Assembly (NCBI GenBank): GCA_000827495.1
Contig: KN817518.1
Span: 336,405-400,404, forward strand
Reading direction: 5' to 3'
Length of the DNA: 64,000 nucleotides
Source of the DNA: Hypholoma sublateritium FD-334 SS-4
Lineage: Eukaryota; Basidiomycota; Agaricomycetes; Agaricales; Strophariaceae
Of this stretch, positions 44,104 through 57,000 are shown piece after piece. A model generated the notes under the pieces. The model was not told the DNA's origin. It made no database searches and worked only from the letters and a program-made list of their open reading frames with translations. The translations under genes and the position numbers were made by a program. Every line of letters starts with the position of its first letter. The first letter of the stretch is position 1.

Positions 44104-47100
44104 GAGTTGGAGTTGGGCGCATGTTGCGCCGCGCTGGGGTTTTTGGATTACTGGGACTGGATGCAATCAAGGATGTTTATCGTTTCATCTTAATCTATTA
44201 TCCCCCTTTTTTCTCATGCGAGAAGGCCTTTGCAGGATACACTACGCTATCGATTTCAAGCACTTATGTGACGCAACTTACGAACTTGTCGGACGCAGAC
44301 TTTTTCTTAACGCGACAGCCTGGCCGATAATCCCTTTCTTGGGTCATCCACGGAAAGCGGGTGTCGTGATTGGCATGCGCTTATTTCTACCCAATCCTTT
44401 TGTGGCGCGGGGTAAGTCATGTCAGGACATCCGAGGTGTTAATATTGGCGAGACTGCTCCATGTAGGCCAAACGTATTTCGTCATTGAAAAGTTAGCGGC
44501 ACTCCGACTCATGAAAATCCGCCCAAACTAAGGCTGCCGACACAGTTCGCGAGTCAAGTATCGGCACTTAGCACAAGATCTCTGCTCTCGCTTGTGCAAG
44601 CCAGGTAATAGCCTCTCAGCCAATGGCGGTGACTGTACCCGCACATTTTCTTTCCTCCAGGTTATTGACCTCATATCTATCACCGCGGTGTGTTGTGGCA
44701 TTCGAGATCCCCCTGGCCTGTTCTCAGGCACAATCCAGCCCCCGTCTGACTATATGACCCGTTGCTCCGTTGCTTTCGAGGCGCCAAGTCATTACACAAT
44801 GAAATCCATTGGCTAAAACGGATGAGCGCCGACATGGTCGCCCGCAGTGCATCCCACCGTGTACATCTAGAACGCGGCTGGAGGGTCTCTGGAGCCTGGC
44901 TGTTCTATCGCAGAAGTCTGTTAGCGCGCACGGGGCCACATCTAGGTGATTGAGGATCGATGACATACGCACCATGCCGTGCGGTTTTGTCAAATCGCGG
45001 TCTAGATTGGAAGGGCACCGACCTGGCCGCACGGCTAGTGGGCAAGTTCACAAGAATGAGCCCCAAATGCACTATTGTATGTGTGGATCTGGGGATGAAA
45101 AAATAGCGCCTAAAACCTAAAGGTGTGCGATCTTACACTGCTGTTTTTTTTCTTTTGGAAGGAAGGCGATGACCTAAAATTTATCCCCCACGTTGTAACT
45201 CGCTGCACCAGGCTGCACCCCTTGCAAAATGCTTGGAGGGGTCTAGACTGCAATCTACATGGAACCAAAGCCAAATCTGAACGCGAATCTGATGCTAATA
45301 GGAATACACACAGGCCCGTATTGAGCGGCGCGTCACTTCCCCCGCACCGCTCCCTGTTCTAGCACCACCCACCATCCACAGCGCTCCCTGGCCAATGGAA
45401 CGCGGTAAGGCGCGGGGCCGAGCTATCTGGGGAGAACCCGACGCTGAAGCTTGAAGCTTTGACGCGCGGATCACGCGCGAATATGTATTCGCCCGAAATA
45501 GGCAAGTGGCTCTTTGGCGCCGGCGCGTCATTTGGAGTTGTGGCGCCCCATGCACCACTCCCTTCACGGGTGAGCGTGCCAGTTGGAGACGTGCGCTCGA
45601 GGAAAGCTTTGGCTTGGGTGTGTAGTGGCGCGCCTGGAAGCCAGATAAAGCTTGGCCGGCAACCGCTATTTCGGGCGTCTGGCATATGACTCAAATATGA
45701 TTCCTTGATATTCTTCGGAGGTTCGGACATTTCTTGGGCGAAGGGGACCATGCACATCTTCCAAAACGTGGAGCTGGGACGTGATACCAGATTCTCTGGT
45801 AACATTTGCCGTGTTTACAGAGTGTAAAAGGTTCACCTCGACAAGGCCCGGGGACTCTGGTCGATCGACACACGCTGATTGGCTGGGCGCTAAATTACAT
45901 GAAGAGGAACATGCGGGAACAGTTACAGGTCTATGTATTCTCAGTTTCTGGCGGTCTCTGGCTATCTACTGGTTCCATTATCTCCACCGCGTCGAAGCTG
46001 AAAGCAGATGGCATTCTCATGCACGTATGGATATACGCTCTCCGAATAGAATGCATCGACAGTGCGCAGCCCGCTCCAAAAGCACCTGTAAAATAGAATG
46101 CACCTTACATAGATAGAAATAAAGACCCAGTCATGAGTAACCACTACACACAATACAGCAACGTGGGACGGTGCAGACACAGCGGAAAATTCCCTCCGAG
46201 AGCGCTCTGGGCCTCGGTCGTCCTTGTCCGCCGTAGCTGCGCGTCTAACAGCCGACGGGAATAGCGCAGGATGCCTCCGTAAACGCCTGCGCGGGCCGCG
46301 TTATGCAGCGCGCGTACGGGATCAAAATTTCACGGAACTCACCAACACGGGTGTGCAGGCCTGCTGCTGCACCCGCAGATATAGGGCCGCCATGCCACGA
46401 GTCATGAGAACGAGTGGGGGGCCACGCACCTCCACACACCCGGCACACCCTAATAAAGCATGGCGTTTGACTGATCATCCCGGAGACCTTTTTTCGTCCA
46501 CTCATCTCGACCGTTCTGGACTCGGATCGCCGTCCGCATGCGGCAAATGCTTGAGGAAATGAATGCAGAATGAATGCAGAAATGTCTGATATCCGTTCAT
46601 ATCATATGATAGCTTCGCTGGGCAGAAGACTGGCAGTATCATCTAGCGCCCTCATAATTAAAACAGGCTGCCAAAGCCAACGCTAGAATTGCTGGTCAGT
46701 TTGCGCTTGAAGGTGGCACACTATAATGGTGAAACCGATGACGAGAACATCTATAAAATTAGCTGCGTCTGCACATTGGTTTACCTTGGCCAATGAAGTT
46801 TTTCCGTATTTGATATTTACAAAGGGACTTATACTTGCAGTACGGTACCTCGTGCTCGGGGTGCACGCCGCACTTGATCATAAATATTGCATCATAGAAT
46901 TTGCGCTCGTCTTGAAAATGAATATAATTCGCCAAGTCTAGAACGAAAACCCTTGAGAAATTTCTGAAAGTACTAGCATTTTTTAGTTGGCAAATACAAG
47001 AGATCTGGGTGCTGGGATTCGAGGGTTTGACACGCCAGAATTGCGTTTTCACTTACTAAATGGAAGGGGAGAAGCCTGTTAGTGGCGTTCATGTCCAGAA

Positions 47101-47715
47101 ATGAACGGTATGTTCCCTTGATGTTCCCAGAATTCGGCATTCTGGATTTTTATAGAGCCATACTAATAGAGGTCTCGCCAGGTATTTTGTCACCTTTTAT
47201 CAGATTATCCAGACCGGTATGTAAAGCAAGATATAAATAGAACTATAGATTTGGCTGTCCGTTTCCTTCCCATGGGCAAAGGCCAAACAAAAAATGCAAT
47301 TGGTCGGTATTTGGGTTAGGACGCTGTGTAACTGGTTACCACGTTCCTGGCTAAGGGCCTAGAGTCTGAGAGCAAGTGCTCTCAGCGAATAGGGAGGCAC
47401 GGTGTTGGTTGCAACCTATCACGTCTGATTGAGACTGTCGACTCGGGCAGAGGATTGTCATGGGGGCTTGTATTTTGAGGGGATTGAATTTGAAACAGAC
47501 AGACAGAGGCCGGAAGGATGTTGGGGTTGGATCGCGGAGCGAAGTTGGCCAGACTTGCCTCGCCCGTGACCGACCATGGCCTCGATCAATTTTTTCAGTT
47601 TTGGTTATAAGGGTGTAGCACTTGTTTCTTCACTGCATTTCTCACTTTCCGAACGCCACCTACGCCTCCAAAATCCCCGTTCCCGGCGTCCCAAGACATT
47701 CTCCCGCCCAAAAGC
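44104..47715. other. 3.6 kb region without a recognised gene
   Basis: Open frames on both strands are short (at most about 110 residues), overlap randomly and contain no motif seen. No transposase, reverse transcriptase or terminal repeat was recognised. The 3' part is AT-rich (46560-47330), and a TTATAAGG lies about 110 bases before the next start. It may include decayed mobile DNA or non-coding transcripts, but nothing here shows that. Confidence 0.45.
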
Positions 47716-49944
47716 ATGGCCCGCACACGCGAACGGTCCCCGGAGCCCGATGTCAGCGCCGCCCCACCTCACACCAAGAAACTCAAGACATCGCACTCTT
47801 CACCCGTCATTTCGCGCGCAGAAACTGTGCCAGCCCACTATCCAACTCCACCCAGCGAAGGGACCGTCGATTCGCGCATTGTGTCGGAAAACGTCATGCC
47901 ACACTTTGCGAATGATCTCTTCGATCACAACAATATCACCCGTCTGAATTCATCATACGTCGAGAGCACACCTTTCAAGTACGCTGTAGTGGAAAAGCTG
48001 TTCCAGGATGACCTTTTGAAGGCTGTCAAGGACGAGTGTCTGAGCGAGCTCAGTTTCACAGAGAAAGAGACCGACATCTACAAGGTATTGTCTCTTTCTC
48101 CTGCATTGAGTGGCGACGCCGATCCTGTGGATGATGAATGTTGAACTGTTGTTCGTTCGTTCGTTGCACAGGTCAACCAAACCGGCGATTTAGCATCCCT
48201 TAACTATCTTACCCCTCTGCAAATTGCTCGCCTGCCCGCGCTTCTTTCCCTACGAGATGCCCTATACTCGCTCCAGTTTCGCGAATTCCTGCGATCCGTG
48301 ACAGGGTGTGGGCCGCTCTCGGGGAAAAAGCAGGACATGTCTGTCAACTCGTACACTCGCGGGTGCCATCTTCTTAACCACGACGACGTCATCGGCTCTA
48401 GACGCGTATCTTATATTCTTTACATGCCACTACCGCACTACCAACTATGGAACAAGGACTGGGGTGGTGCACTGGAGCTCTATCCGGTTAAAATGAACGA
48501 AGACGGCCAACCGGAACCAGAATCCATTCCATCGAAAGCGATTCCTCCGAGCTGGAACCAATTCATTTTCTTCGAGGTCCAACCTGGCAAGTCATTCCAT
48601 TCGGTCGAAGAGGTCGTCGTGGGTGGGAAGGGCGAGGATGGGCGAGAGCGACTGAGCATCAGCGGGTGGTTCCATGCAGCACAGGAAGGCGAAGACGGCT
48701 ATGTTCCAGAACCCCCCGCAGCAGCGGAAGTAAAAAGCTCGCGTGAGCAGCTGGTGCGTGTTTTATACATACACCAGCTGGATATTATTAACATGAGCCT
48801 AGACATCTACTTCCACCGTCTTCAAATCCTATCCCAGTGGCGATGACGACATTGTCCCGCACGCCGACCTTTCGGAAGACCACATCGCGTTTCTCACTGA
48901 ATTCCTTAACCCCGTTTATCTCCAAAAGCGCACCATGAACGCGCTTGCTGCTCGCTTCGTCGAGGAATCATCACTCGAGCTTCACTCATTCCTGAACACA
49001 CCGCTCGCCGAAGCGCTGGAGCCGCGCCTGCGCGATTTGGACACGAAAGATGGCCTCGGCGAGGCGCGCGCGGGCTGTATACCCGCGCACACTTGCGGCA
49101 CCGCGGGCAACTGGATGCTCAAGGGTCCCCCGCACAAGTGGCGGTACTGCGTGCTGAAGCCGCACGAGGAAGGCGGCCCGCGCGAGGCTGTCACGCCGCG
49201 GCATGCTTCGTCAACGGACAGCATCATGCGCGGCCTACAGGACGAGCTGTTCGCGAGTCCGGCGTTCCGTGCGTGGCTCGCGATCGTATCGCGCCTGATG
49301 CCGATCCGTCATGCAGTCGAGGCGCGCAGATTCCGCCCTGGCCTAGACTACACCCTTGCGACGAGCGAGGAGAAGGAGGCCCGCCTCGATGTGGTGCTTG
49401 GCCTGACCCCGCCTGCGCGGACGCCGGCGGACGACCGCACGGGAATGTGGGAGCCTGCTGCCCGGGGGTGGCAAGCGGCGGAGTGGGGTGGCTGGGAGGT
49501 GCGATATTTTCTCCACCTCCATGTCATACATTGACTGACGCCCGTTGTGATCGCATCTAGTGCTACATGGCACCTCACAACGAAGAGGATGATCCCGCCA
49601 TCTACCGGTCGGGCACCCACAAAAAATCGAAGGCGCCCGGCCCAGAGGAGGCAGAGTCGTCAAGGTCAGCAGCGTCCGGTCGCCTACACGAACCTTCTGG
49701 AGCAGATGCGACGGCGGACGAAAGCGGGGGCGAGCACATGGACGAGGACGAGGAGGAAGAGGAGGACAGCACACTGCTTGCCGTGCAGCCGGGCTTCAAC
49801 CGGCTGCTGCTGGTGCTGCGCGACGAGCGCGTAATGCGCTTCGTCAAGTATGTCTCGGCGGCGGCGGAGGGCTCGCGCTGGGACGTATGCGGCGAGTACG
49901 AGGTGGGCATGATGCAGGAAGCAGACGGGAGCGAGAGCGAGTGA
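47716..49944 (+). CDS. TPA1: Prolyl 3,4-dihydroxylase Ofd1/Tpa1
   Basis: A 2-oxoglutarate and Fe(II) dependent dioxygenase that hydroxylates a proline of ribosomal protein uS12. In fission yeast it also controls the hypoxia factor Sre1. After a disordered start (MARTRERSPEPD) come FKYAVVEKLFQDDLLKAVKDE and the jelly-roll domain. The iron ligands are His and Asp in LLNHDDVIGSRRVSYILYMP and the distal His in PGKSFHSVEEV. The 2-oxoglutarate Arg lies in RLSISGWFH. The C-terminal degenerate dioxygenase domain (EDHIAFLTEFLNPVYL to WRYCVL) carries an acidic insertion (MDEDEEEEEDS) and ends FNRLLLVLRDERVMRFVKYV and the final EYEVGMMQEADGSESE. Four or five exons. The intron at about 48751-48796 joins REQL to TSTSTVFKSYPSGDDD. 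All key residues are present. Confidence 0.95.
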
Positions 49945-50499
49945 TCGGCGGCCGCGCGACTTGGCGCGGCGCCATGTATGTTATCGTTTCTCGACCTCTT
50001 TTCTTCACCTCTAATCCCACAATGTATTCAATGAGTGGCCAATCAATCTAGCATAGTATAATTTGTTCGACCGGTTTTGACTGCTCATCCCACCGGCCTC
50101 GGCGAAGCCCCCTCTGTCAGGTTTCAGCTATGAAAAGCAGGTCTGCTGATTGATATTTTGCGCCTGCACCAACGATAAGAATGTATCTCTTGTCTCACGC
50201 CGGTGGTCCTGATATTTCCTGTGATGCCCGAGCAGCCGGACGGACTGTCTTCGTCATAATCGATTGTAGGAATTATCCTCTCACCTACGCTTTGCAAATC
50301 GGTCAATTGAGATAGAAAAGAGGTCTAGTCCCAGCGATGTCATTTCAAGGGATCTTATGTTGAGACGCGCTAATTAAACAGACTCTGCACAGACGCCCGT
50401 TCACTGGGACTTTTTAATGCGATAGGGAGCTTGCAAATTCCCAACGACTTTGCATTATTCCAAATGACTGATAATCTAATATACATATACATATTCCGC
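49945..50499. other. Convergent intergenic region
   Basis: 555 bases between the stops of TPA1 and the DUF6533 gene. No coding sequence recognised. Likely 3' untranslated regions. Confidence 0.5.
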
Positions 50500-52107
50500 T
50501 TAACGATAAAATTGGGTATCTACTAGCTCGAGCGTGCCAGAATCTTCCGTGTGAAGGAAGACAGGCCCGCCTCCAAATTGGCTGTCGACATAGGTCTTTT
50601 CTGTCGACGACGGGACGGGCATGATGGGGTCTTTTGCGATTTTGTAGAGATTAATAATCATGCGCGATGTCATAATCTCCATAGCGGCGTGGAATGGGCT
50701 GAGGTAGCAGAAATCAGGACCGCCACACGAATGATAACCTTTAGGACTCACGAATAACTGAACCATGGAATCTTGGTGACACCCTAGCAGTCGTACTTGA
50801 ATCAGCCTCTGATCCCTCGATGCAATAAAAATAAAAATGCAGACATACCACGACCATAAGATTGTTGAATATCAACAAGCACGTTATACTATCATTAGGC
50901 GCCGGAGTCATAGCATCGCTTAGCATGGGCGCTCAACAAAAGCATACAGCACTTACCCAAAGAAATAAGATATGTTGTCACGTAGAATGAGGTGATAGAG
51001 AGAGATTCGCTGGCCTCCTCTCCACCTGGTGACTGTCGAACTGAGAGTCTTGTACAAGGCCCAGAAGAAGAGGATACTCTCAAATACAGTCGCTGGAGGT
51101 TGAAATCAGTATTTGCATCAAAGCCTACTATTATGGCTAGATGCTTACCAGGAATCCACTGCAACCATTCAATCCCGGAATGTACGGACGGGCACCCCGG
51201 TAATGGGTAGTGGATCGCCTCGGCGATAACCTCCCGTCTTCGCAAGGCGTTGAAGCTCAAAATCCAGAGAAAGACGCCGATGGATGCCAAAAATAATACG
51301 GCATTAATTAAAGCTACCTGTCGCCGGCTGGTCAATACACTCGCCCACAAAAAGTTTCTGAGTGCGCAACTCACCCTGCGCGAGCACTTGTAGAGCGCGT
51401 ATATTCGCATTTGCATGACGATTTCGATCGCCCACAAGCTGAGTGCGCCTACAATGCGGATAATAGAATCCATGGCCACACACCTGGAAACGCATTTGCG
51501 TCGTCAGTTCTATAAATAGAAGAGCGCTGAACAATATCTCACAGCGTGTCACTTGTTATTCCTGGGATTGAGAAAACGTGTATTTGGATGACATCGAAGA
51601 ACAACAGGAATATGCCATAGTAACGGATCTGAAGTATTCTAGTCAGCCGACACATTGCGTTCTTCACTGCGCAAGAGAATTTTACCCAGAAGAAAAGGAG
51701 CCGTCCAGTGGTTTTTTTAGCGGGCTAGAAGGTTCATTGAGTACTCAGTTTGAAAGCGTTCAACACGGAGAGGTATGGGACCCACCCATACATAACGGAT
51801 CTATAAAGACTCGCGTGTCAGACGGAGGTCTGTTGACAAATGAACCGGTACTGCTCACCTCGTCCTCGATAGTAATGACTAGAAATTCGTGACAATCCTC
51901 AGTCAGTGCATCACAACTGAAAGAAAAAGTCAACAGACGATAGTCATGCAGTACCCAAGTCAGCCCAGGTACTAGCCACGTAAAGTTGTCAGAACACAGT
52001 CGCGTCGATTGTAACAAGCGAGAAGACCCACGACAGGCATTGAGGGGAATGATATTCCCTTTGTAAAGTTTAACGAACGTGCTTTCGTTGAGAACACCCT
52101 GCACCAT
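50500..52107 (-). CDS. DUF6533 membrane protein
   Basis: A member of a basidiomycete membrane family named for its N-terminal DUF6533 domain. Function unknown. Exons join to LTWVLHDYLITIEDE-IRY (domain hallmark), RLLFFW-IRYYGIFLLFFDVIQIHVF, and CVAMDSIIRIVGALSLWAIE followed by IVMQMRIYALYKCSRR, the conserved cytosolic end of the domain. VALINAVLFLASIGVFLWIL, PGCPSVHSGIEWLQWIP, TVFESILFFWALYKTL, YHLILRDNISYFFG, ITCLLIFNNLMVV and FHAAMEIMTSRMIINLYKIA follow. The tail ends at 50500. The Arg/Met end of the last helix (TSRMIINL) is typical of the family. About ten small exons with checked phases. The first exon is uncertain: ATG 52107 (MVQGVLNEST) is preferred, and 52197 is possible. Confidence 0.84.
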
Positions 52108-52197
52108 AGGTCCCGAAAAGCGCTGAAGACGAGCCAAAGAGTGGTATAAGTACAATAGGAGGGAGAGAAGTCGGAGGCGCGAGGGTATATTTACCAC

Positions 52198-53560
52198 CAG
52201 CAGTGCAGGCTTATCTATTGCGGCGCAAGCATGTGGAACTTATAGGCCTGCGATTTGAGGAGAAAAGAAGCGCAAGGGGCAACGTTTAAAATAACGTTGA
52301 GCGTACGTATTTGGACAACAGGTCAAATTACTTGGCATATCGCCGGCACGCCGGTAGATCTGTATCTGCTGGCCTTCTAAAGGGTGCCTGCATTATTGTG
52401 CAACGCAAGTGCAATGCGAGTCGGAAATTCGGGTAAGGGTCGCTGTCCTTGTAAAAGCAATGTAAAAGCTGTAAAATAATTTAAACAAGGAATAAGGAGT
52501 ATGGAAAAATTCCAAGTACCATAGCACTTTGGGATAATTATCAACTGGAGAAAGTTGTACCCAACGCCACGCCATCTGAATCACTGCGGTCAATACCGTC
52601 CTTCTCGAGTTCATCACCGTTTCACTCGATTTATTGGCTCCAGTTGGTCGAGTCAGGCAGCCCGACTCGGAGTGGTTGAAAATAGGCCCTTCAATTTTGA
52701 TTAGTGGCTGGTGATTTGTTCCCAATATTTCTATTACAGCTGGGTATGCCCTCAATAAAACACGATGTAAATACTTGATATCACAGGTCACTCACCAACT
52801 TATCCGACATTTGAGTCGTTTGCCTATCTGGTAGCAAGCAGAAAAAGACTGGAAACAATAAGGTACTTTCCTTGAACCTCATCGTACATACGCCAATCAA
52901 AGTTAATCAACCTGATCTTCAGCGCTCGGTATTGACCGTGTAAGAAGCATTATCTTTCATGATCGTGATGATTGCGCCATCGTCTTCTTTCTGATCATCA
53001 TAAACTATCGGGTTACTAGGTCTTCAGTGTGTTTTTAATGAAGATCCCATACGAAAGCTGCTCACGAAAGCAAAAAACAGCTTGGATTTAGTAAGGAAAG
53101 GAGGTGATTTTCCCATGTCGCTTGGTATCGCGAACAATGTCCTTCTGTGCGCGACTACAAAACAACCTTGAAACCTGAAAGTAGAAAATCCAGTCAGTCA
53201 GTATCTCCATCCTGTCGTGGGATATTTTCGTAGATTGCAGTCACTTCAGATATGCTGCTGGACACACTGCATCTGGCTACGCCGGCCCATCCGGTGCTCA
53301 TGGGTTGTAGAGCTGGTCAGCCGACCACCGTGCATGGCATAAATGTGACTGTATAGCCCTGAACCCTTGTCAATCTTCCCGGTTCTGCAAGGCTCTGCAC
53401 TGCAAGGTGGGACGCACCTCCTGGGCAAAGTTTGAACATTGGCGCCTAGCGTTAGACATCCAAAGAACGACCCGATAAGTTCGGATGCACGAAGGAGGTC
53501 TGAAGTTATATTTCCCGGCCTCCTAAAGGTGCCGACGAGCAATTTGGACCGCATGTACGC
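52198..53560. other. Intergenic region without a recognised gene
   Basis: A minus-strand frame of 132 codons at 52393-52791 contains no motif and has no splice partner. The rest is AT-rich and closed in most frames. Part must serve as promoter for the DUF6533 gene. Confidence 0.45.
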
Positions 53561-53639
53561 TGTGCACGACACCCGTATACGCTGAGCGCCGCGGGGAGCA
53601 CGCCGGCAGAGCGTTGGTAGGGCATGCTCGAGTACACGG

Positions 53640-53880
53640 CGTGCGGTGGTGGGAAGCCGCGTTGCGTAGCTGGGGCCGCGTCCAAAATCCCGGCGCTTGA
53701 ACCGGGGCGGGCAATCGTGCCGCGGTGCGGACGTCGGTGAGCATGTGCAAAAGCGCCCGCCCCTCGTCCGAGCACCACGGCGCGCCCCACAGCGCACTTG
53801 ATGGAAGGTCGTGCGCTGGATGGAAGACGCGCACGGCGCGTGTCGTGGACGACGGTGGCCGGAATAAAACACCGCCGAGT
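53640..53880 (+). repeat. GC-rich direct repeat, copy 1
   Basis: Matches 54085-54345 in the same orientation. The order of shared blocks is GTGCGGACGTCGGTG..GCATGTG, CAAAAGCGCCCGCCCC, GGCGCGCCCCACAGCGCA, then GCTGGATGGAAGACGCG, GCGTGTCGTGG, ACGGTGGCCGG and CGCCGAG. Coding frames through it (53246-54192) are judged to reflect composition only. Confidence 0.62.
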
Positions 53881-54084
53881 TGGTAACACCGCGATACGGC
53901 GACAGTAGGTTCGGGTATACTGTAGAACAGCTTGTAGGGGGGTGGGACTGCAGGGTGGCTGTCGCCACTTGCTCCCGTAAGGCGACCGGACGCAGATCAT
54001 GCCCTTCCACGCGTGCCCACCTAGACAGCCCGCGGAGAGCGCCAACAGAGGGGTGTAGCGCCCTCTCCAGGACGTCTCAGCGAG

Positions 54085-54345
54085 CGCCGCGGCGCCGACG
54101 TCGGTGCGGACATCGGCGCGCATGTGCGACGCATGCCACAAAAGCACCCGCCCCAAGCCGCCCCACCGTCCGGACCCCACGGCACGCCCCACAGCGCATT
54201 TTCAAGGAGGATCGCGCCCTGGATAGAAGGCGCGTACACCGCGTGAGCATACGTTCGACATTGTGCGCGTGTCGTGGAAGGCGGAGGGTGGACGACAGCG
54301 GCCGGGGCGAGAACGTCGCCGAGATTGAAACAATGCGAGACAGCG
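54085..54345 (+). repeat. GC-rich direct repeat, copy 2
   Basis: Second copy of the unit, about 400 bases downstream and longer by some 60 bases through insertions. A third, fainter set of related words (GCGTACGGCGCGCAGAC, GGCGTTTTCAAAATT, CGTTTTCAAGGAGATAA) appears at 54490-54790, so the unit may once have been a longer tandem array. Confidence 0.6.
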
Positions 54346-55760
54346 ATGGCGTTGCTGCCTAGATATGGGTCCGTGTGTTTTCTGCAGAGACGCCCAGACA
54401 TCAGGATGTTCAGATAATATTCGCCCTTTGACGCGCACCCGCCCGTGTGGGGGGACCAATTGGGAGTCGAGACTCAGGGAGACCGTCGCATTTGTGCGCG
54501 TACGGCGCGCAGACTTTAGACAGCGCGTAGGGGGCGTACAGCGCCGGGTGCTCTGCAAAGCGGCGTTTTCAAAATTCAGCCAGCACGCATGCAGCGCCCT
54601 GCTTGGGGCGAGTATAGATAGTTCGGGGCCCCCGCTGAACAGCGCACACGCAATTTGACAGGCCGCCGCTTTCGCGCGCAGGAAGCCAATGCGCAGAGCG
54701 CGCAGCGGCCAGTGTGGCTTCGGCGGTCGCCAGCGCCGTCAAGGCAGCCGTCCGTCGTTTTCAAGGAGATAAAAAATAGCTGCGGACGCGCCGGTCGCCA
54801 GCAACGGCGCAGTCGAGAATGGCGCATATATGTAGCTGCGTCGGTGCCTGGGCCCGTCCAGGCGCAGCGCGGGAGGAGTGCGCGCGCAGGTCCACAGAGC
54901 GCGTATTGGCACGCGTGTGGCGTTCGCCATAGCTATCCGTCGGCGGCGGAGAACATGCACAGACGCAGGCTACAAGCACAATTCCAGAGCAAGCTGAATC
55001 AGGGTTAAAGCTAAAGCTTAAAGTACGGTGCAAGACTGCTGCAAGTCCCACACGGCGGTCCCCGGACTCGCGCGAAGCAAAGTTCAAGCCAAGTTAGGCA
55101 GGGATTGACACTTGCGCCGGCACAGGTGACCTGGTGACAGCGCTCGCAATTCGCGAAGCAGGCCGACGCAGGCTCTCGACAGTCCGCTCGGCGCATTTAT
55201 TTCGCTACAAAGCGCCCCAAACGGGGAGGTGGTGGACGAAATCCCATGCATGCTTGCAGAAGCTTACCCAGCGCCAGGCAAGCATCGGCGGCCGGCGGCG
55301 ACGTGGCCTCGGCGCGCCAAAAATACCCGCTGTATGATGGTATGACGCAGTCCTGCTTATCAGACAACACGCTCCGACCCTCAGCGAATCGTACGTGCGG
55401 CGCTGAGCGCGCTCCTGTGTGGGCGTAAGTTCGTTGGCAAAGATACTACACAAACAATGCGGGCATGAGGACAGTGCGAGGATGGGATAAATAGAAGATG
55501 GGGCGGTCGGGGAGTTATCAGATAAAAAGGAGAAGGGGGAATGGGACATGCCGGGATAAATACATCCGGGATGAGTCAAATGAATGAGCGAGCGCGCGGC
55601 CTGGATGGTTCCGAGGATGGTCCCAGCGGGCTGTCGACGAGGGAGGAGGGGAAGAGATATGTGCTTCTCGCGTAGAGTGAAAGAAAAAACACGGAGGAAT
55701 GGAAGAGGAGAGATGATAGTACAGTATACACAGAGAACGTACGCCAACGTCCGTCACCGC
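54346..55760. other. GC-rich non-coding region
   Basis: Continues the repeat-related composition to about 55000, then returns to ordinary sequence. Frames on both strands lack motifs. The last 300 bases form the 3' flank of the following minus-strand gene. Confidence 0.4.
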
Positions 55761-57000
55761 TCATGCCTTCAAATCACTCTCCGGCTCTGCGACATAGACC
55801 GGCAGCAGGCCCTCCTCAGGGCCGATGTCCAACTTGATCCTGCCGGTGGTTTCGCTAGAACTGCTCCGGCGGCGGTGGCCATGACTGTGATGCCTGCGAT
55901 GGTGGTGGCGGTGGGGCGCGGGCTGCGTGGACTGTCCGAGGGAAGGCGCCGAGGTCGATGTCGCGAGCCACGCCTCCGTAGCCTGGTCCTGCACCTCCTT
56001 CGGCAGGGTGTGCAACGGGACTTGTGCGTACACCATCTCAACACCGTTCTCCGGGTCAGAGACGATCAGAGAAGGGACGACATATATGCGCTGCATCGCC
56101 TGGGAGGCCAATACGGAACCTGCAGGGGCCCCGCCGACACATGTGAAGGAGCAGGACGCGCTGCGCTGGTGATAGGTGCGGTGCCTGGCGAGATGCGAGT
56201 AATACTTCGACACAGCAAGCAAGAAATGCAGCTGCAAGACAGACGTCAGAATCCGCTAGTGCGCCACAGAGAGCCCTGCCCCGCGGAGCATGCACAATGC
56301 GCATGGCAATGCAGGGATGGGGAAGAAGGGGACTCACGCGGATGACCATGATGACCAACATGAACGCCAGGCCTGCAAACACCGCCCGCTCGAGCCACAG
56401 CTCGCAGTTCTCGAGGTTGAGGCCCATCTCGAGCACGTCGCGCATTAACTCGGGGTGGTGAGACAGCTCCTCGCACAGGCCAGCGCGAGCAGGGCCTAGG
56501 AAGGCGCCGTAGGTCGCCACGGCAGTGAAGAAGGCACAGAAGGAAAAGTCTGCGATGGAGTAGTCACGGTAGAATCGGACATGGGAGGGTTTGTGCTGCA
56601 AAGAAGATGAGAGCGAAAAGTGGATGGACGACGCAGAAACAGACCTTGAGGATGCCGTGGAGGCCGACTGAGCAGACCAACGTATTCAAAGCAAAGTACA
56701 AGAAGAGGAGGCCCCAGAGAACCTTTACGCCTGTGAGCTGCCACTTGTCACCAGACAGCTCCCACTCGCTCTCCGGCTCCCACTTGACGGCATGCCACGC
56801 AGCGAGAACCTGGAGGGCGAGCAGGGAGTTCGTAACTGCGCCAAAGAAAGTGATGATGGTGGAGGCAGTCCTGTTGTATCGTTGCCGCATGATGGAGGGG
56901 AAGGAGAGACAAGACGAAGAAAGGAGCCAAGTAAGACAAGATATAGGGCGCTTCCGAAAAGAACAAAATAAGCTTACCAAGCTGCTCCGAGTCGTGCCAT
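55761..57000 (-). CDS. Four-helix membrane protein of unknown function
   Basis: Not assigned to a named family. The preferred start is ATG at 57000 (MARLGAAW), spliced to TASTIITFFGAVTNSLLALQ. An alternative start is MRQRYNRT near 56890. Helices: ITFFGAVTNSLLALQVLAAW, GVKVLWGLLFLYFALNTLVC, DFSFCAFFTAVATYGAFLG and AVFAGLAFMLVIMVIR-LHF. Between helices 3 and 4 is a loop with two Cys (GLCEELSHH and LENCELWLE). The C-terminal 150 residues are cytosolic and contain a His-rich stretch (HRHHHRRHHSHGHRRR) that could bind metal or simply be low complexity. It ends at 55761. Four exons. The arrangement is reminiscent of basidiomycete membrane proteins of unknown role. Confidence 0.74.

Noticed and set aside
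53246..54192. Two long minus-strand frames of 228-254 codons
   Set aside because: They lie in the GC-rich repeat, overlap each other in different frames, and have Cys/Arg-rich low-complexity products.
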